Assembly: GCF_017573465.1 (NCBI RefSeq)
Contig: NZ_JAGEPF010000016.1
Span: 186,001-250,000, forward strand
DNA from: Actinomadura violacea
GTDB lineage: Bacteria; Actinomycetota; Actinomycetes; Streptosporangiales; Streptosporangiaceae
DNA length: 64,000 nucleotides
Direction: 5' to 3'
Shown here: piece after piece, positions 23,036-30,707 of the stretch
Position numbering within the stretch: position 1 is the first letter of the stretch
Layout: each line of letters begins with the position of its first letter
Notes under the pieces: generated by a model
Databases searched by the model: none
What the model was told of the DNA's origin: nothing
Seen by the model: only the letters and a program-made list of their open reading frames with translations
Translations under genes and position numbers: made by a program

Positions 23036-23281
23036 CTGATCGGCCCCGACGCCGAGGAGTACTGGACGACCGCGCAGGCGGCCGCCGCGCTAGGTGTGTC
23101 ACCATCCACGATCAGCACCTGGCGGACACGCGGGTACATGGATCCCGTGGAGGGATCACCGCCGCGGCGTCCTATCTACCGCCGCGCGGACGTCGTCCAG
23201 GCCGAGAAGGCCGCCTACCAGGCCGCGCTACGCACCAGCGGCAGCGCGAAACGCACCTCGCGGGCCGCACTCGCCGGCTGA
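23036..23281 (+). CDS. MerR/excisionase-type small HTH protein
   Basis: The frame encodes an HTH of the excisionase/MerR type: YWTTAQAAAALGVSPSTIST, then WRTRGYMDP and PIYRRADVVQAEKA. The domain clearly begins before the first GTG (23096). No ATG, GTG or TTG exists upstream in frame before a stop. CTG 23036, preceded by GGGGGTG at 6 bp, is therefore the proposed start, giving 81 residues. It could act as the recombination directionality factor or as a regulator. Confidence 0.6.
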   Translation: MIGPDAEEYWTTAQAAAALGVSPSTISTWRTRGYMDPVEGSPPRRPIYRRADVVQAEKAAYQAALRTSGSAKRTSRAALAG

Positions 23282-23385
23282 CCCCGGCAACCCTCCAGAC
23301 CGCGCACCCCCGGGGCTTCAAGACCTGGGCAGAGTGCGCACTCCGGGCCCGCCCCTTCGCGCGAGGCGGGAACACCCGGAGATTC

Positions 23386-23440
23386 GTGCGGCCCTTCGAC
23401 CTCAGGCTCTAGCGGGGGGTCAGGGGACGAAGGGCCGCAC
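23386..23440. terminator. Convergent terminator hairpin
   Basis: GTGCGGCCCTTCG (23386-23398) pairs perfectly over 13 bp with CGAAGGGCCGCAC (23428-23440). It lies between the convergent HTH gene (end 23281) and membrane gene (end 23443). Confidence 0.65.
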
Positions 23441-23442
23441 CT

Positions 23443-23772
23443 TCACTCTGCGGTCGCAGCACGCGCCGCACCCAGCCGCCGCCGCCACGCCAGGCCACCT
23501 GCCACCCCGGCGGCGATCCCCGCCACGACGATGCCCGCCATCGGGAGCACCAGCATCCGCGTCCGCTGCTCCGAGCACGCCTCGTTCACCGAACCGAATG
23601 CGTCCTGCGCCTGCCCCAACACCTCAATAGGGAAGTCGTCGGGGAAGTCCGTGCTGAGGGACTTCGGGGAGTAAAGCGACCCGCACTCGAACCCGCCAGT
23701 GGATACGGGAACGAACCCGACCCAGGAGGCCGCGAATACCAGCAGGATGCCCAGCGGCAACAAGCGATGCAT
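23443..23772 (-). CDS. Two-helix membrane protein
   Basis: This 109-residue protein starts at ATG 23772 (GTG 23799 is an alternative). An N-terminal hydrophobic segment (LLPLGILLVFAASWVGFVPV), an extracytoplasmic loop of about 50 residues with two cysteines and a second helix (MLVLPMAGIVVAGIAAGVAG) end in a basic tail. A leftward singleton like this may be expressed from the lysogen. Its function is unknown. Confidence 0.55.
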   Translation of the reverse strand: MHRLLPLGILLVFAASWVGFVPVSTGGFECGSLYSPKSLSTDFPDDFPIEVLGQAQDAFGSVNEACSEQRTRMLVLPMAGIVVAGIAAGVAGGLAWRRRLGAARAATAE

Positions 23773-23870
23773 ACCTGCAATCCCACCCCAATCTGACACC
23801 GCCCCAGCGGCGGATACAGCAATCCGCGGCCTGATCCGGTCACTGCGGCGAGATGAGAAGGAACCCCGCG

Positions 23871-24398
23871 ATGCACGACACCCCGACCACTGCCGGCGAC
23901 GGCCAGGCTCCGCGCCCCTGGCCCACGGCTCTGCCCCGACCCATCACGGTCACCTACCAGCTGTGGACCGGCGAGAACACCGACGAGGTGGTCCAGTTCC
24001 TCGGCGATTCCTACGACGGCGTAGCGGAGATCAACGGACTGCGGTTCCTGTCATATGCGTCGCCGGGCGGGCTCACGGCAGCGGAGCCAGGAACCGTGTT
24101 CGTCCGCGACGTCGACAACCACATCCAAGCCTTCCCGGCCGCAGACTTCGAGCGGCTCTACGACACCGACACGGTCGTCAAGGGCGCGGATATCGAGATC
24201 ATCGAGCGCGCCGCCGGACAGGTAGACCCGCGGGTGATCCTGCCGGACGACATCCGGATCAACGGCCGTTCCGTCCTAGCTCCCTCCGACGCACCGGTAC
24301 GCGTCCACGACATCACGATGAACCACGACGAGCTGGTGCAGGTCACCCTCACCCTCTTCGCCCGCCGCGTCACCATCGGCCACGAGCAGCCGGCATGA
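23871..24398 (+). CDS. Hypothetical protein
   Basis: This 175-residue protein starts at ATG 23871 after AAGGAA. It is an acidic alpha/beta protein (ITVTYQLWTGENTDEVVQFL, then AEPGTVFVRDVDNHIQAFPA) whose C-terminal part differs in composition. It is not recognised. It is the first of a rightward accessory operon. Confidence 0.6.
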   Translation: MHDTPTTAGDGQAPRPWPTALPRPITVTYQLWTGENTDEVVQFLGDSYDGVAEINGLRFLSYASPGGLTAAEPGTVFVRDVDNHIQAFPAADFERLYDTDTVVKGADIEIIERAAGQVDPRVILPDDIRINGRSVLAPSDAPVRVHDITMNHDELVQVTLTLFARRVTIGHEQPA

Positions 24399-24607
24399 GC
24401 TTCGCCTCCCTGCCACTGAAAGTCGTCCTCGACGACCTGACCATCGCCGAGGTTGCCGTCCCCTACGAGATCACCACCGAGTGGGAAACCCGCGACTCGG
24501 GCACCGCGCCCCCGGTCCAGCGCGTGAAGGCGACCATCGCGGGCTCCGTTCTCGCCGACAACGTTGCCGACGCCCTCCGCAAGCTCGCCGACGCGCTCCA
24601 AGCCTGA
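24395..24607 (+). CDS. Small hypothetical protein
   Basis: This 70-residue protein overlaps the preceding gene by 4 bp. It is acidic with beta strands followed by a helix (SVLADNVADALRKLADALQA). Its function is unknown. Confidence 0.55.
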   Translation: MSFASLPLKVVLDDLTIAEVAVPYEITTEWETRDSGTAPPVQRVKATIAGSVLADNVADALRKLADALQA

Positions 24608-24770
24608 CCGCGCACAGCGCCCCGGCGCTGACGGCGCGCCCCCGAAACACCACCCTTCATCACCCAAGCTGGCACGGCCCGGATCGGTCGAGAAGCGGCA
24701 TCCCCTTCTGCGCCGCCCGGTACCGGGACGATTCGGCTCCTCCCGCAACCCCGCGAAGGAACCCGCACCG

Positions 24771-25226
24771 ATGCAGCACGACGACGCCACCCGCGAACTC
24801 GACAAGATCATCCACGCCCTGAAGTGGGCGAGCAGCCACCTCACCCGCCTGGACGAGTCGAACGCGTCCCGGCACCTAGCCGCCGAGGTCCTGCACACGC
24901 CGCTCACCGTGGCCGTGCACCGCGCCAGCCAGGGCGCCGCCAAGCTCCGCGAGTTCCTCACCACACAACCCCCCAACGAATCCGAGCTGCGCAGCCTCGC
25001 CCAGATCGTCGCCGACCTCGACCGCTGCCCGCACGGCCGCCACGAGGGCGACACCTGCATCGGCTGGACCGGACCCGGCACCTACCAGGGCGGCTGCGAG
25101 GGCGGAATCTCCCTCGGCAACCCCCACCTGCAGACCGGCGACCACCTCGGCTACGCCTACTCCGCCACCCCCTACCTGATGCCCGAGCGGGACCGCCGCA
25201 ACGACCCCGAAGCCTGGAAGGCGTAA
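24771..25226 (+). CDS. Hypothetical protein with Cys/His motif
   Basis: This 151-residue protein starts at ATG after AAGGAACC. The first 90 residues are helical. The second half has CPHGRHEGDTCIGWTGPGTY, then GGCEGG, which may hold a metal. Similar proteins occur in Streptomyces phages without a known role. Confidence 0.55.
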   Translation: MQHDDATRELDKIIHALKWASSHLTRLDESNASRHLAAEVLHTPLTVAVHRASQGAAKLREFLTTQPPNESELRSLAQIVADLDRCPHGRHEGDTCIGWTGPGTYQGGCEGGISLGNPHLQTGDHLGYAYSATPYLMPERDRRNDPEAWKA

Positions 25227-25232
25227 CCCCGC

Positions 25233-25793
25233 ATGCGGATCTTCTACGACTGCGAGTTCATCGAGGCCGGCCCGGACCACCCCGTCGAACTGGTCAGTAT
25301 CGGCATGGCCGCCGACGACGGCCGCGAGTTCTACGCCGTCTCCTCCGACTTCGACACCCGCAAGTTCTTCGCGTCCGACTGGCTGGTCGACAACGTGTGG
25401 CCGTCGCTGCCGCAGCGCCAGGACCCGCCCGGCGTCCGCTGCCGCTGCATCCACGGGCACCTCGACTTCGACCACCCCGACGTCCGACCCCGCGCGCAGA
25501 TCGCTCGCGCGGTCCACACCTTCATCGCCGCGACGCCCGCCCCGGAGCTGTGGGCGTGGTACGGCGCCTACGACCACGTGGTGCTGTGCCAGCTGTGGGG
25601 CTCGATGAACGATCTGCCGCCCGGCGTCCCGATGTGGACCAACGACCTCAAGCAGGAAGCGCAAAGGCTCGGCGGCCCGCGGCTCCCCGACCAGCCGGCC
25701 GGACTCCACAACGCGCTGGCCGACGCCCGCCACAACAAGGTCCGCGCCGAGACCCTCGATCGGCTGCGCGCCGAACTGGAGCCCGCGAAGTGA
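25233..25793 (+). CDS. DEDD 3'-5' exoribonuclease-like protein (Rv2179c type)
   Basis: This 186-residue protein shows the DEDD exonuclease residues in order: YDCEFIE (Asp6, Glu8), WAWYGAYDHVVL (third acidic residue) and LHNALADARHNKV (His and final Asp). The closest known group is the Rv2179c-like 3'-5' exoribonucleases of actinobacteria. It may trim phage or host RNA. All catalytic residues appear present. Confidence 0.8.
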   Translation: MRIFYDCEFIEAGPDHPVELVSIGMAADDGREFYAVSSDFDTRKFFASDWLVDNVWPSLPQRQDPPGVRCRCIHGHLDFDHPDVRPRAQIARAVHTFIAATPAPELWAWYGAYDHVVLCQLWGSMNDLPPGVPMWTNDLKQEAQRLGGPRLPDQPAGLHNALADARHNKVRAETLDRLRAELEPAK

Positions 25794-26230
25794 AGACGAT
25801 CATCTGCGCGCTGAACGCCGCCGACGCCGACGAAGCCGCCGCCGCCCTCGCAGTCGAGTCCGGCGACCGCGTCCACACCCACCAGCTCAGCCGCATCACC
25901 GGCGCCGACACCTGCGACGTGACCGTCACCAGCGGGTTCGCGCGCCGCCCCGACGCATTCGAGACCTGGCAACTGGTCCGCACGGCCGTCGAGCAGATGG
26001 ACGCCCCGCCGATCCTGCCGACGCACCCGCCGCTGATCAACGCCCTCTACACCACCGACATCGACCCGCGCACCGTCGAAACCCTCAGCGCCCTGATCGA
26101 GCCGTTCGCCGACGACGGGGGCCACACGGTGAGCGTGGCCGACGCCGCCCGCACCTTCGCGGTCGTCCTGGAAAGGACGCAGGCGGCCTACGAGAGCGCA
26201 CTCGAACGGGCCCACGCCGGCGAGTCCTGA
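25790..26230 (+). CDS. Hypothetical protein, tandem paralogue A
   Basis: This 146-residue protein starts at GTG (overlap). An alpha/beta N-terminus (KTIICALNAADADEAAAALA) leads to DAFETWQLVRTAVEQM and DPRTVETLSALIEPFAD. The same layout recurs in the next gene, so the two look like a tandem duplication. Its function is unknown. Confidence 0.6.
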   Translation: MKTIICALNAADADEAAAALAVESGDRVHTHQLSRITGADTCDVTVTSGFARRPDAFETWQLVRTAVEQMDAPPILPTHPPLINALYTTDIDPRTVETLSALIEPFADDGGHTVSVADAARTFAVVLERTQAAYESALERAHAGES

Positions 26231-26700
26231 TGCGCACGGTGATCTGCGCGCCGGGACACCGCCAGGCGGTCACGGAGGCGCGAAGCCACGGCGTCGCTCC
26301 CGACGACATGATCATGGCGAGCGGTGTGCACAGGCTGAGGGGCCTCCTCGGGTTCAGCGTCCTGGTAGTCGAGGGGTTCACCAGCCGCCGCGACGCGGTC
26401 GAGGTGTGGCAGGTGCTGCGGCACCGCGCCGAGTGCAGCCGCTCAGGGCCAGTGGGCGGCCCGGTCCTGCCGTTCTGTCCGCCGCCGTTCACCGTCCTAT
26501 ATCGGGCGGACGTCGCGCCGGCGGCCGTCGAAGCTCTGGCCCGGCTGCTGGATCCGTTCGCGACTGGCAACCCTCCGATGGTGCCGCTGGCCGCAGCAGC
26601 CGCCGTCGCCGGCGACCTCATCGAACGGCACACCATCCGCAACGCGAGCATGGCCGGGGGCGGTGATGGAACACCAGAACCCCGAGCCGTCTCGCCGTGA
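26230..26700 (+). CDS. Hypothetical protein, tandem paralogue B
   Basis: This 156-residue protein starts 1 bp inside the stop of its neighbour. It parallels paralogue A: MRTVICAPGHRQAV at the start, DAVEVWQVLRHRAEC in the middle and APAAVEALARLLDPFAT after it. It is less acidic and carries a glycine-rich tail. Its function is unknown. Confidence 0.6.
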   Translation: MRTVICAPGHRQAVTEARSHGVAPDDMIMASGVHRLRGLLGFSVLVVEGFTSRRDAVEVWQVLRHRAECSRSGPVGGPVLPFCPPPFTVLYRADVAPAAVEALARLLDPFATGNPPMVPLAAAAAVAGDLIERHTIRNASMAGGGDGTPEPRAVSP

Positions 26701-27283
26701 CCGGAAGGTCGTCGAAGCCGCCGCGTCGGTCCTGGCCGCCGGTCTGACCGCCGCTGCGGCGGCCGCCGCGCTCCGCCGGGCCCTCAAGCCGCTCCGCCTG
26801 GCCGCCGCGGCGATCCGCGCCGCCGCCGACCTTGCCCGCCGCATCCCCGCCGACCGGCGGCCCCGCGCCGCCGGTCCCACGGCGCAGCAGAACCGGCGGG
26901 ACTCCCACCACTACCGGGCGTGGTACCTGGTGAACGCGGCTCGCCGCATCCACACCGCGATCAGAGCCCGCGGCGAGAACGAGACCGTTGCCGCCGCGGT
27001 CCGCAATGCACTGCGACCGGAGATGCGGTATCTGCGGCAGCATCTGGCAGCCCAGCAGAACCGCCGCCGCGCCGCCGCCGACGCCGACCGGATGGCCGCG
27101 ATCTACGGTGACCGGCTCGGCTGGTGGTCGGCTCAGGACGGTTCCACCACCAGCGAATGCCGCCACGCCCACGGCCGCGACTACCTCGTCAGCCGCCCTC
27201 CCAGGATGGGCCTGCCGGGCGCGGTCCACCCACACTGCCGGTGCCGCTCGGTACGCCCCTGGGGCACACGGCTCCTGACCTAA
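26666..27283 (+). CDS. MuF/SPP1 gp7-like C-terminal domain protein
   Basis: This protein of about 205 residues starts at ATG 26666 (GTG 26663 possible). A helical, arginine-rich N-terminal two thirds precedes a C-terminal block resembling the end of phage head-morphogenesis (MuF/SPP1 gp7) domains: LGWWSAQDGSTTSECRHAHG, then RPPRMGLPGAVHPHCRCRS. It lies far from the head genes and lacks most of the MuF region. It may be an effector or leftover rather than a capsid part. Confidence 0.55.
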   Translation: MEHQNPEPSRRDRKVVEAAASVLAAGLTAAAAAAALRRALKPLRLAAAAIRAAADLARRIPADRRPRAAGPTAQQNRRDSHHYRAWYLVNAARRIHTAIRARGENETVAAAVRNALRPEMRYLRQHLAAQQNRRRAAADADRMAAIYGDRLGWWSAQDGSTTSECRHAHGRDYLVSRPPRMGLPGAVHPHCRCRSVRPWGTRLLT

Positions 27284-27303
27284 CCCCTGGAAGGGAACCA
27301 CGC

Positions 27304-27573
27304 ATGGACTTCGGAGAAGCGCTAGCAGCACTCCGCGCCGGCGACAGGCTCACCCGCGACGGCTGGAACGGCAGGGGCATGTTCATCGTGCTCCAGGCCG
27401 GCTACCCGGACGGCATCGCCATCAACGCCAACACCGCACAGGCGACCGGCATCGAGCAGGGCACGGTCTGCAAGTTCCGGCCCTACCTGATGATGCGGAC
27501 CGTCGACGGCGACTTCGTCCCCTGGGTGGCCTCCCAAACCGACCTGCTCGCCACCGACTGGTCCACCACCTGA
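27304..27573 (+). CDS. tad2: Tad2-like anti-Thoeris protein (DUF2829)
   Basis: This 89-residue protein is a close match to the whole DUF2829 pattern: MDFGEALAALRAGDRLTRDG, then WNGRGMFIVLQAG, KFRPYLMMRTVDGDFVPWVA and SQTDLLATDW. Tad2 proteins of this family bind the signalling nucleotide of Thoeris defence (1''-3' gcADPR) and so block the effector. Full length and conserved motifs argue for function. It ends 3 bp before the convergent leftward operon. Confidence 0.85.
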   Translation: MDFGEALAALRAGDRLTRDGWNGRGMFIVLQAGYPDGIAINANTAQATGIEQGTVCKFRPYLMMRTVDGDFVPWVASQTDLLATDWSTT

Positions 27574-27576
27574 CCC

Positions 27577-27795
27577 CTACCGGCTGTCCCGAGGCGAGGA
27601 GACAGGGAACACGCGCGGCTCGTCGGTCTCCCGGTCGATGGCGATGACCGCGTCCACCTCACCGGCGAGCATCGCGTCGAGCATCCGGTCGGCGGGGGAG
27701 ACCTCCGGATCCGGCACCGGCCCGGTGGGAGAGTCCGGGCGCAGCCGCCGGTAGTACACCGCCGTGTGCTGCTCGTCCTGGCGGTCGTCGGTCAC
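27577..27795 (-). CDS. Small acidic hypothetical protein
   Basis: This 72-residue protein starts at GTG within the stop of the upstream gene (GTGA overlap). It is acidic with a central helix (SPADRMLDAMLAGEVDAVIA). It is the last gene of the leftward accessory operon. Its function is unknown. Confidence 0.55.
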   Translation of the reverse strand: MTDDRQDEQHTAVYYRRLRPDSPTGPVPDPEVSPADRMLDAMLAGEVDAVIAIDRETDEPRVFPVSSPRDSR

Positions 27796-28379
27796 TTCGC
27801 CTCCTGGACGGCGAGGAGGTCCTCCCCGCGGATCTCGCGGCTGCAATGCGGGCACAGCGAGGGCAACTCCAGGCTCCGCCGGCTCCTGACGTTCGCGCCC
27901 TCGGGCAGGTCCTTCCGCCGGACCGTCTGACCGCAGTGCGGGCAGTCGCCCGGCAGTTGAAGGGTGCGAGGAGCGCGGGGCGAGTACGCCCCACCGGTTC
28001 CGGCGGGACGGCCCGCACCGGCACCCTTACCGGGCCTGTTGGTCTCCCACGCCCGGTAGGCCGCCATCCGCCAGAACGGCACCCTGCCGAGGGTGGTTGA
28101 CTCCTCCGGCATGTCGCCGGCCTTCGCCTGAGGAGTGCCCCGGCGAGCGTTGTGCCGGGACCGGTTGGCCTCGACGGTCGTCTTCTTCACCCCCTGCAAC
28201 GCGGCCCACACATCGACATTGATGAGAGCCTCGTCGGGGATGGCGTCCCGGTCGGCGGGGAGCTCCGCCGGGTCCTGCAAGACAATAATCCCGTCAAGTT
28301 CCATGAGGGCAGAATAGTGCGCCGCCAAGCGGGCATCGCTCCGCCGGACCAGTTCCGGTCGGGTCATCAGCAGGGGCAT
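27792..28379 (-). CDS. Zinc-ribbon protein with DNA-binding-like middle
   Basis: This 195-residue protein starts at ATG 28379 after GAGGAGG. The middle (INVDVWAALQGVKKTTVEAN, then RVPFWRMAAYRAWETNR) looks like an HTH with a following helix. The C-terminus carries two CPHC pairs (CPHCGQTVRRKD and CPHCSREIRGED) that could form one zinc ribbon. It is likely DNA binding. It belongs to the leftward operon. Confidence 0.6.
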   Translation of the reverse strand: MPLLMTRPELVRRSDARLAAHYSALMELDGIIVLQDPAELPADRDAIPDEALINVDVWAALQGVKKTTVEANRSRHNARRGTPQAKAGDMPEESTTLGRVPFWRMAAYRAWETNRPGKGAGAGRPAGTGGAYSPRAPRTLQLPGDCPHCGQTVRRKDLPEGANVRSRRSLELPSLCPHCSREIRGEDLLAVQEAK

Positions 28380-28418
28380 CGCGCTGTCCTCCTCACAGCC
28401 CACACAACGCGGCAGGCC

Positions 28419-28436
28419 CTCCCCACCAGGGGAGGA
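28419..28436. terminator. Short hairpin in the leftward operon
   Basis: CCTCCCC (28419-28425) and GGGGAGG (28430-28436) form a 7-bp stem with a 4-nt loop between the DUF3560 stop and the next gene. It may attenuate transcription. Confidence 0.45.
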
Positions 28437-28453
28437 CCCACCGCCCCGAGGGG

Positions 28454-29575
28454 CTAACTGTCCTGGGGGGCCGGCTGCGCCAGCTTGACGGCCATCTCCT
28501 CAGCCGACATCCGACCCTGAATGTCGTCGTAGCCGAACCGGTCGGTGTGCAGCCGCCCGCCGGTCAGCTGGGCCTTGGTGGCCGCCTCGACCGTGAGCAC
28601 CGCCCGGTGGTCGCCAAGGTGCTGCCACGGCACCGTGAGGGTCTTAGGGTTGACCCGGATCACCTCGAACCACCGGCCGCGGTGCAGCGCGAAGTCTCCC
28701 TTGGCGAAGTCACCGGGGCCCCACACCTTCAGGCCTTCGGCCTTCAGCTTCTCGACATGCTCCTGCCAGTAGGCCAGTTCCCCGGCCGTCTGCTCACGGG
28801 TCGTGGTCATCCGGATCATTCCCGGGCTCGCCGGCACCGGTGCATGCGGGCGCCGCAGCAGCTTCCGGAACCATTCGCGCAGCACGGCCCCTCGGACGGC
28901 GGCCCTCTTCGCCGCCGCCTCCGCCTCCGCCTTGACCCGCATGGACTCCAGGTGCCGGTCCATCCTGCGAAGCTCGGCCTCCAGCCGCTCGATCCGCCGA
29001 AGCGTGGTCGGCAGGTTCTCGCGGTGCTGCCGGTACTTCTCCGCCGCCGCAGCCCGCGCCGCCCAGTACTCGCCGCGCTCCATGTCCTTCACCGCGATCC
29101 CGTCGCTGCGGTGCATCTTGTCCAGGAAGTTGCGGTGCCGCCGCTCGCTGTAGTGCCCGACGAGGATGGGCTGCCCCATGGGGATGTGCGACATCCGCTC
29201 CCGGTTGTGCTGCCACCTGGACAGCCCCGCCCGCAACGCCCGATGCCCCCGGACCCCGTACCGTTCCGCCCGGTCTTCCGCCCGCTCGTTCCGCTCGGCC
29301 TCCGCCTTGCCGAAGTCCCGGCCCGGGGAGGCGTCGTCGATCTCCACCACCACCGTGTGGCCGGCCTCGGTGAGCCGACGCTTCGCCTCCCCGATCGCCC
29401 AGGTCTTGGACACCTTGTCGCGCGAGTGCGGGAGGTACCAGCAACCCAGGTCCCTGGAGAACCGGAACCCGCAGCCGCCGCGGCCGCCGAGGATCGTCCC
29501 GGTCCCGTCTCCCCGCTCCGTGCCGTGGACGAGCGTGCCCTCCGGGAGGGTATGCGTGATCTTGATGGTCGCCAT
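28454..29575 (-). CDS. DUF3560 domain protein
   Basis: This 373-residue protein carries the DUF3560 hallmarks: an acidic-basic helix NERAEDRAERYGVRGHRA, then GQPILVGHYSERRHRNFLDK and a long coiled coil (about residues 165-225). The first 60 residues form a separate domain (GGRGGCGFRFSRDLGCWYLP), and the C-terminal part (KGDFALHRGRWFEVIRVNPK) may be an SH3-like or barrel fold. DUF3560 proteins occur on phages and conjugative elements and have no known function. Confidence 0.8.
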   Translation of the reverse strand: MATIKITHTLPEGTLVHGTERGDGTGTILGGRGGCGFRFSRDLGCWYLPHSRDKVSKTWAIGEAKRRLTEAGHTVVVEIDDASPGRDFGKAEAERNERAEDRAERYGVRGHRALRAGLSRWQHNRERMSHIPMGQPILVGHYSERRHRNFLDKMHRSDGIAVKDMERGEYWAARAAAAEKYRQHRENLPTTLRRIERLEAELRRMDRHLESMRVKAEAEAAAKRAAVRGAVLREWFRKLLRRPHAPVPASPGMIRMTTTREQTAGELAYWQEHVEKLKAEGLKVWGPGDFAKGDFALHRGRWFEVIRVNPKTLTVPWQHLGDHRAVLTVEAATKAQLTGGRLHTDRFGYDDIQGRMSAEEMAVKLAQPAPQDS

Positions 29576-29605
29576 CCGGCGATCTCCTGTTCGTTAGAAG
29601 GGGGA

Positions 29606-29631
29606 GGGGCCCGGCGCGGTGGCCGGGCCCC
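29606..29631. terminator. Hairpin between leftward genes
   Basis: GGGGCCCGGC (29606-29615) and GCCGGGCCCC (29622-29631) form a perfect 10-bp stem with a 6-nt loop in the gap between the genes ending at 29641 and starting at 29575. Confidence 0.6.
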
Positions 29632-29640
29632 GGCGCGAAG

Positions 29641-30150
29641 TCAGGCGGGGACCTTCTCCCGCTCCGGCTCCTCCGGCCGCTGCTCGCGGGACTGCCGCTT
29701 GAACTCCGAGTAGGTGATCCGCCCGTGCTCAGCCCAGAAGTTGAGCAGCTCCTCGCTGGCGTACTTGCGGGCCCGTGACCACTGCCCGGAGAACAGGCTC
29801 TTGGGGTCCACACCCGCCGCCCAGCCGGCCGCGTTCAACACCTGTCCCCGCGTCTCCGCCTCAGCCGCGAGGTAGGACGCCTCGATGTAGTCCTGGTAGT
29901 CCGAGCGGAGCCGCCGCTCCTTGGCCTTCCGCCGCTCCAGCCGGGCCGCCTTACGGCGCGCCTTCTCATCCACCCGGTCGCGGCGCGTCGCCTCCGCCTC
30001 GACCGCCTGCACGACGTACGGCCTCCAGTCCCACCGCCGCAGCAGCATCGCCAGCTCGTCGTCGGTGAGCTTGATGAGCCGCTCGGGGCGCACGGCGCGG
30101 CGGGCGGGGTTGAACGAGTGGGCCAGCGCGGTCAGCTTGACCTTGAGCAT
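29641..30150 (-). CDS. Basic coiled-coil hypothetical protein
   Basis: This 169-residue protein starts at ATG 30150 after GAAGGG. A conserved-looking N-terminus (ERLIKLTDDELAMLLRRWDW) precedes a highly charged helix (EKARRKAARLERRKAKERRL). Its function is unknown. It is part of the leftward operon driven from 30368-30396. Confidence 0.6.
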   Translation of the reverse strand: MLKVKLTALAHSFNPARRAVRPERLIKLTDDELAMLLRRWDWRPYVVQAVEAEATRRDRVDEKARRKAARLERRKAKERRLRSDYQDYIEASYLAAEAETRGQVLNAAGWAAGVDPKSLFSGQWSRARKYASEELLNFWAEHGRITYSEFKRQSREQRPEEPEREKVPA

Positions 30151-30174
30151 GATCAAACCCTTCGGGTCGGGGGG

Positions 30175-30324
30175 TTACGAGAGCAGGTCAGCGGTGCCGC
30201 ACGGGTCCGGCTCGGGGAACATCGCCTCCTGCCGGTACTCCGCCTCCGGGCCGGCCTCGGTGTCGAAGTCGCGGGCCCCCATGTCCAGCCAGTTCTTGCC
30301 GGCGTCGCACTTCGCGTCACCCAT
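30175..30324 (-). CDS. Small acidic protein, first gene of the leftward operon
   Basis: This 49-residue protein starts at ATG 30324 after AGGGAGA. It is acidic with two cysteines (KCDAGKNW and DPCGTADLLS). The longer ORF start at 30384 lies upstream of the promoter -10 box and is rejected. Confidence 0.55.
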   Translation of the reverse strand: MGDAKCDAGKNWLDMGARDFDTEAGPEAEYRQEAMFPEPDPCGTADLLS

Positions 30325-30367
30325 CTGGTTTCTCCCTGGTCCGTTCCTGGTTGGTTCCGACACTCCG

Positions 30368-30396
30368 AACCTATGGCAATCCAATAATCAAGTCAA
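30368..30396 (-). promoter_or_regulatory. Leftward promoter copy 1
   Basis: On the minus strand TTGACT and TAGGTT are separated by 17 bp whose sequence, TGATTATTGGATTGCCA, recurs exactly in the promoter at 31510-31538. It precedes the gene starting at 30324. Confidence 0.75.
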
Positions 30397-30430
30397 GTAG
30401 ACAGGCAGGGAAAATTGAATGGTCACAGAA

Positions 30431-30503
30431 TGGCCTGTGAGGGGTCATTCCGGCTCCGGCCACTTCCCCTACAGGGGAAGCCCTGCAGTCCCCTCACAGG
30501 CCA
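30431..30503. promoter_or_regulatory. Nested hairpin upstream of the leftward promoter
   Basis: TGGCCTGTGAGGGG (30431-30444) pairs perfectly with CCCCTCACAGGCCA (30490-30503). Inside the loop CTTCCCC (30463-30469) pairs with GGGGAAG (30474-30480). A direct repeat CAGGGCCGCCCGTAGGC follows (30507-30523 and 30529-30545). The 383-bp stretch 30325-30707 otherwise holds only the promoter and terminator listed. Confidence 0.5.
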
Positions 30504-30664
30504 CTACAGGGCCGCCCGTAGGCCGCTGCAGGGCCGCCCGTAGGCTGCCCGCCCGCCGCACCGCTCCCGCCCGGTCCGGGCACTGTCCGGCCCGTCCGGT
30601 CCGGGCACCGTTCCCAGCTCTTGACCGGTGGCCGGCTACGGCGGGCCCTGTGATGGCATGCGGA

Positions 30665-30695
30665 AACCCCCGGCAGGGGGACCCTGCCGGGGGTT
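30665..30695 (-). terminator. Strong terminator of the DUF2786 gene
   Basis: AACCCCCGGCAGGG (30665-30678) and CCCTGCCGGGGGTT (30682-30695) form a perfect 14-bp stem with a 3-nt loop just after the minus-strand stop at 30708. The leftward transcript would continue with TTTCC. Confidence 0.8.
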
Positions 30696-30707
30696 GGAGC
30701 CGGTGGC

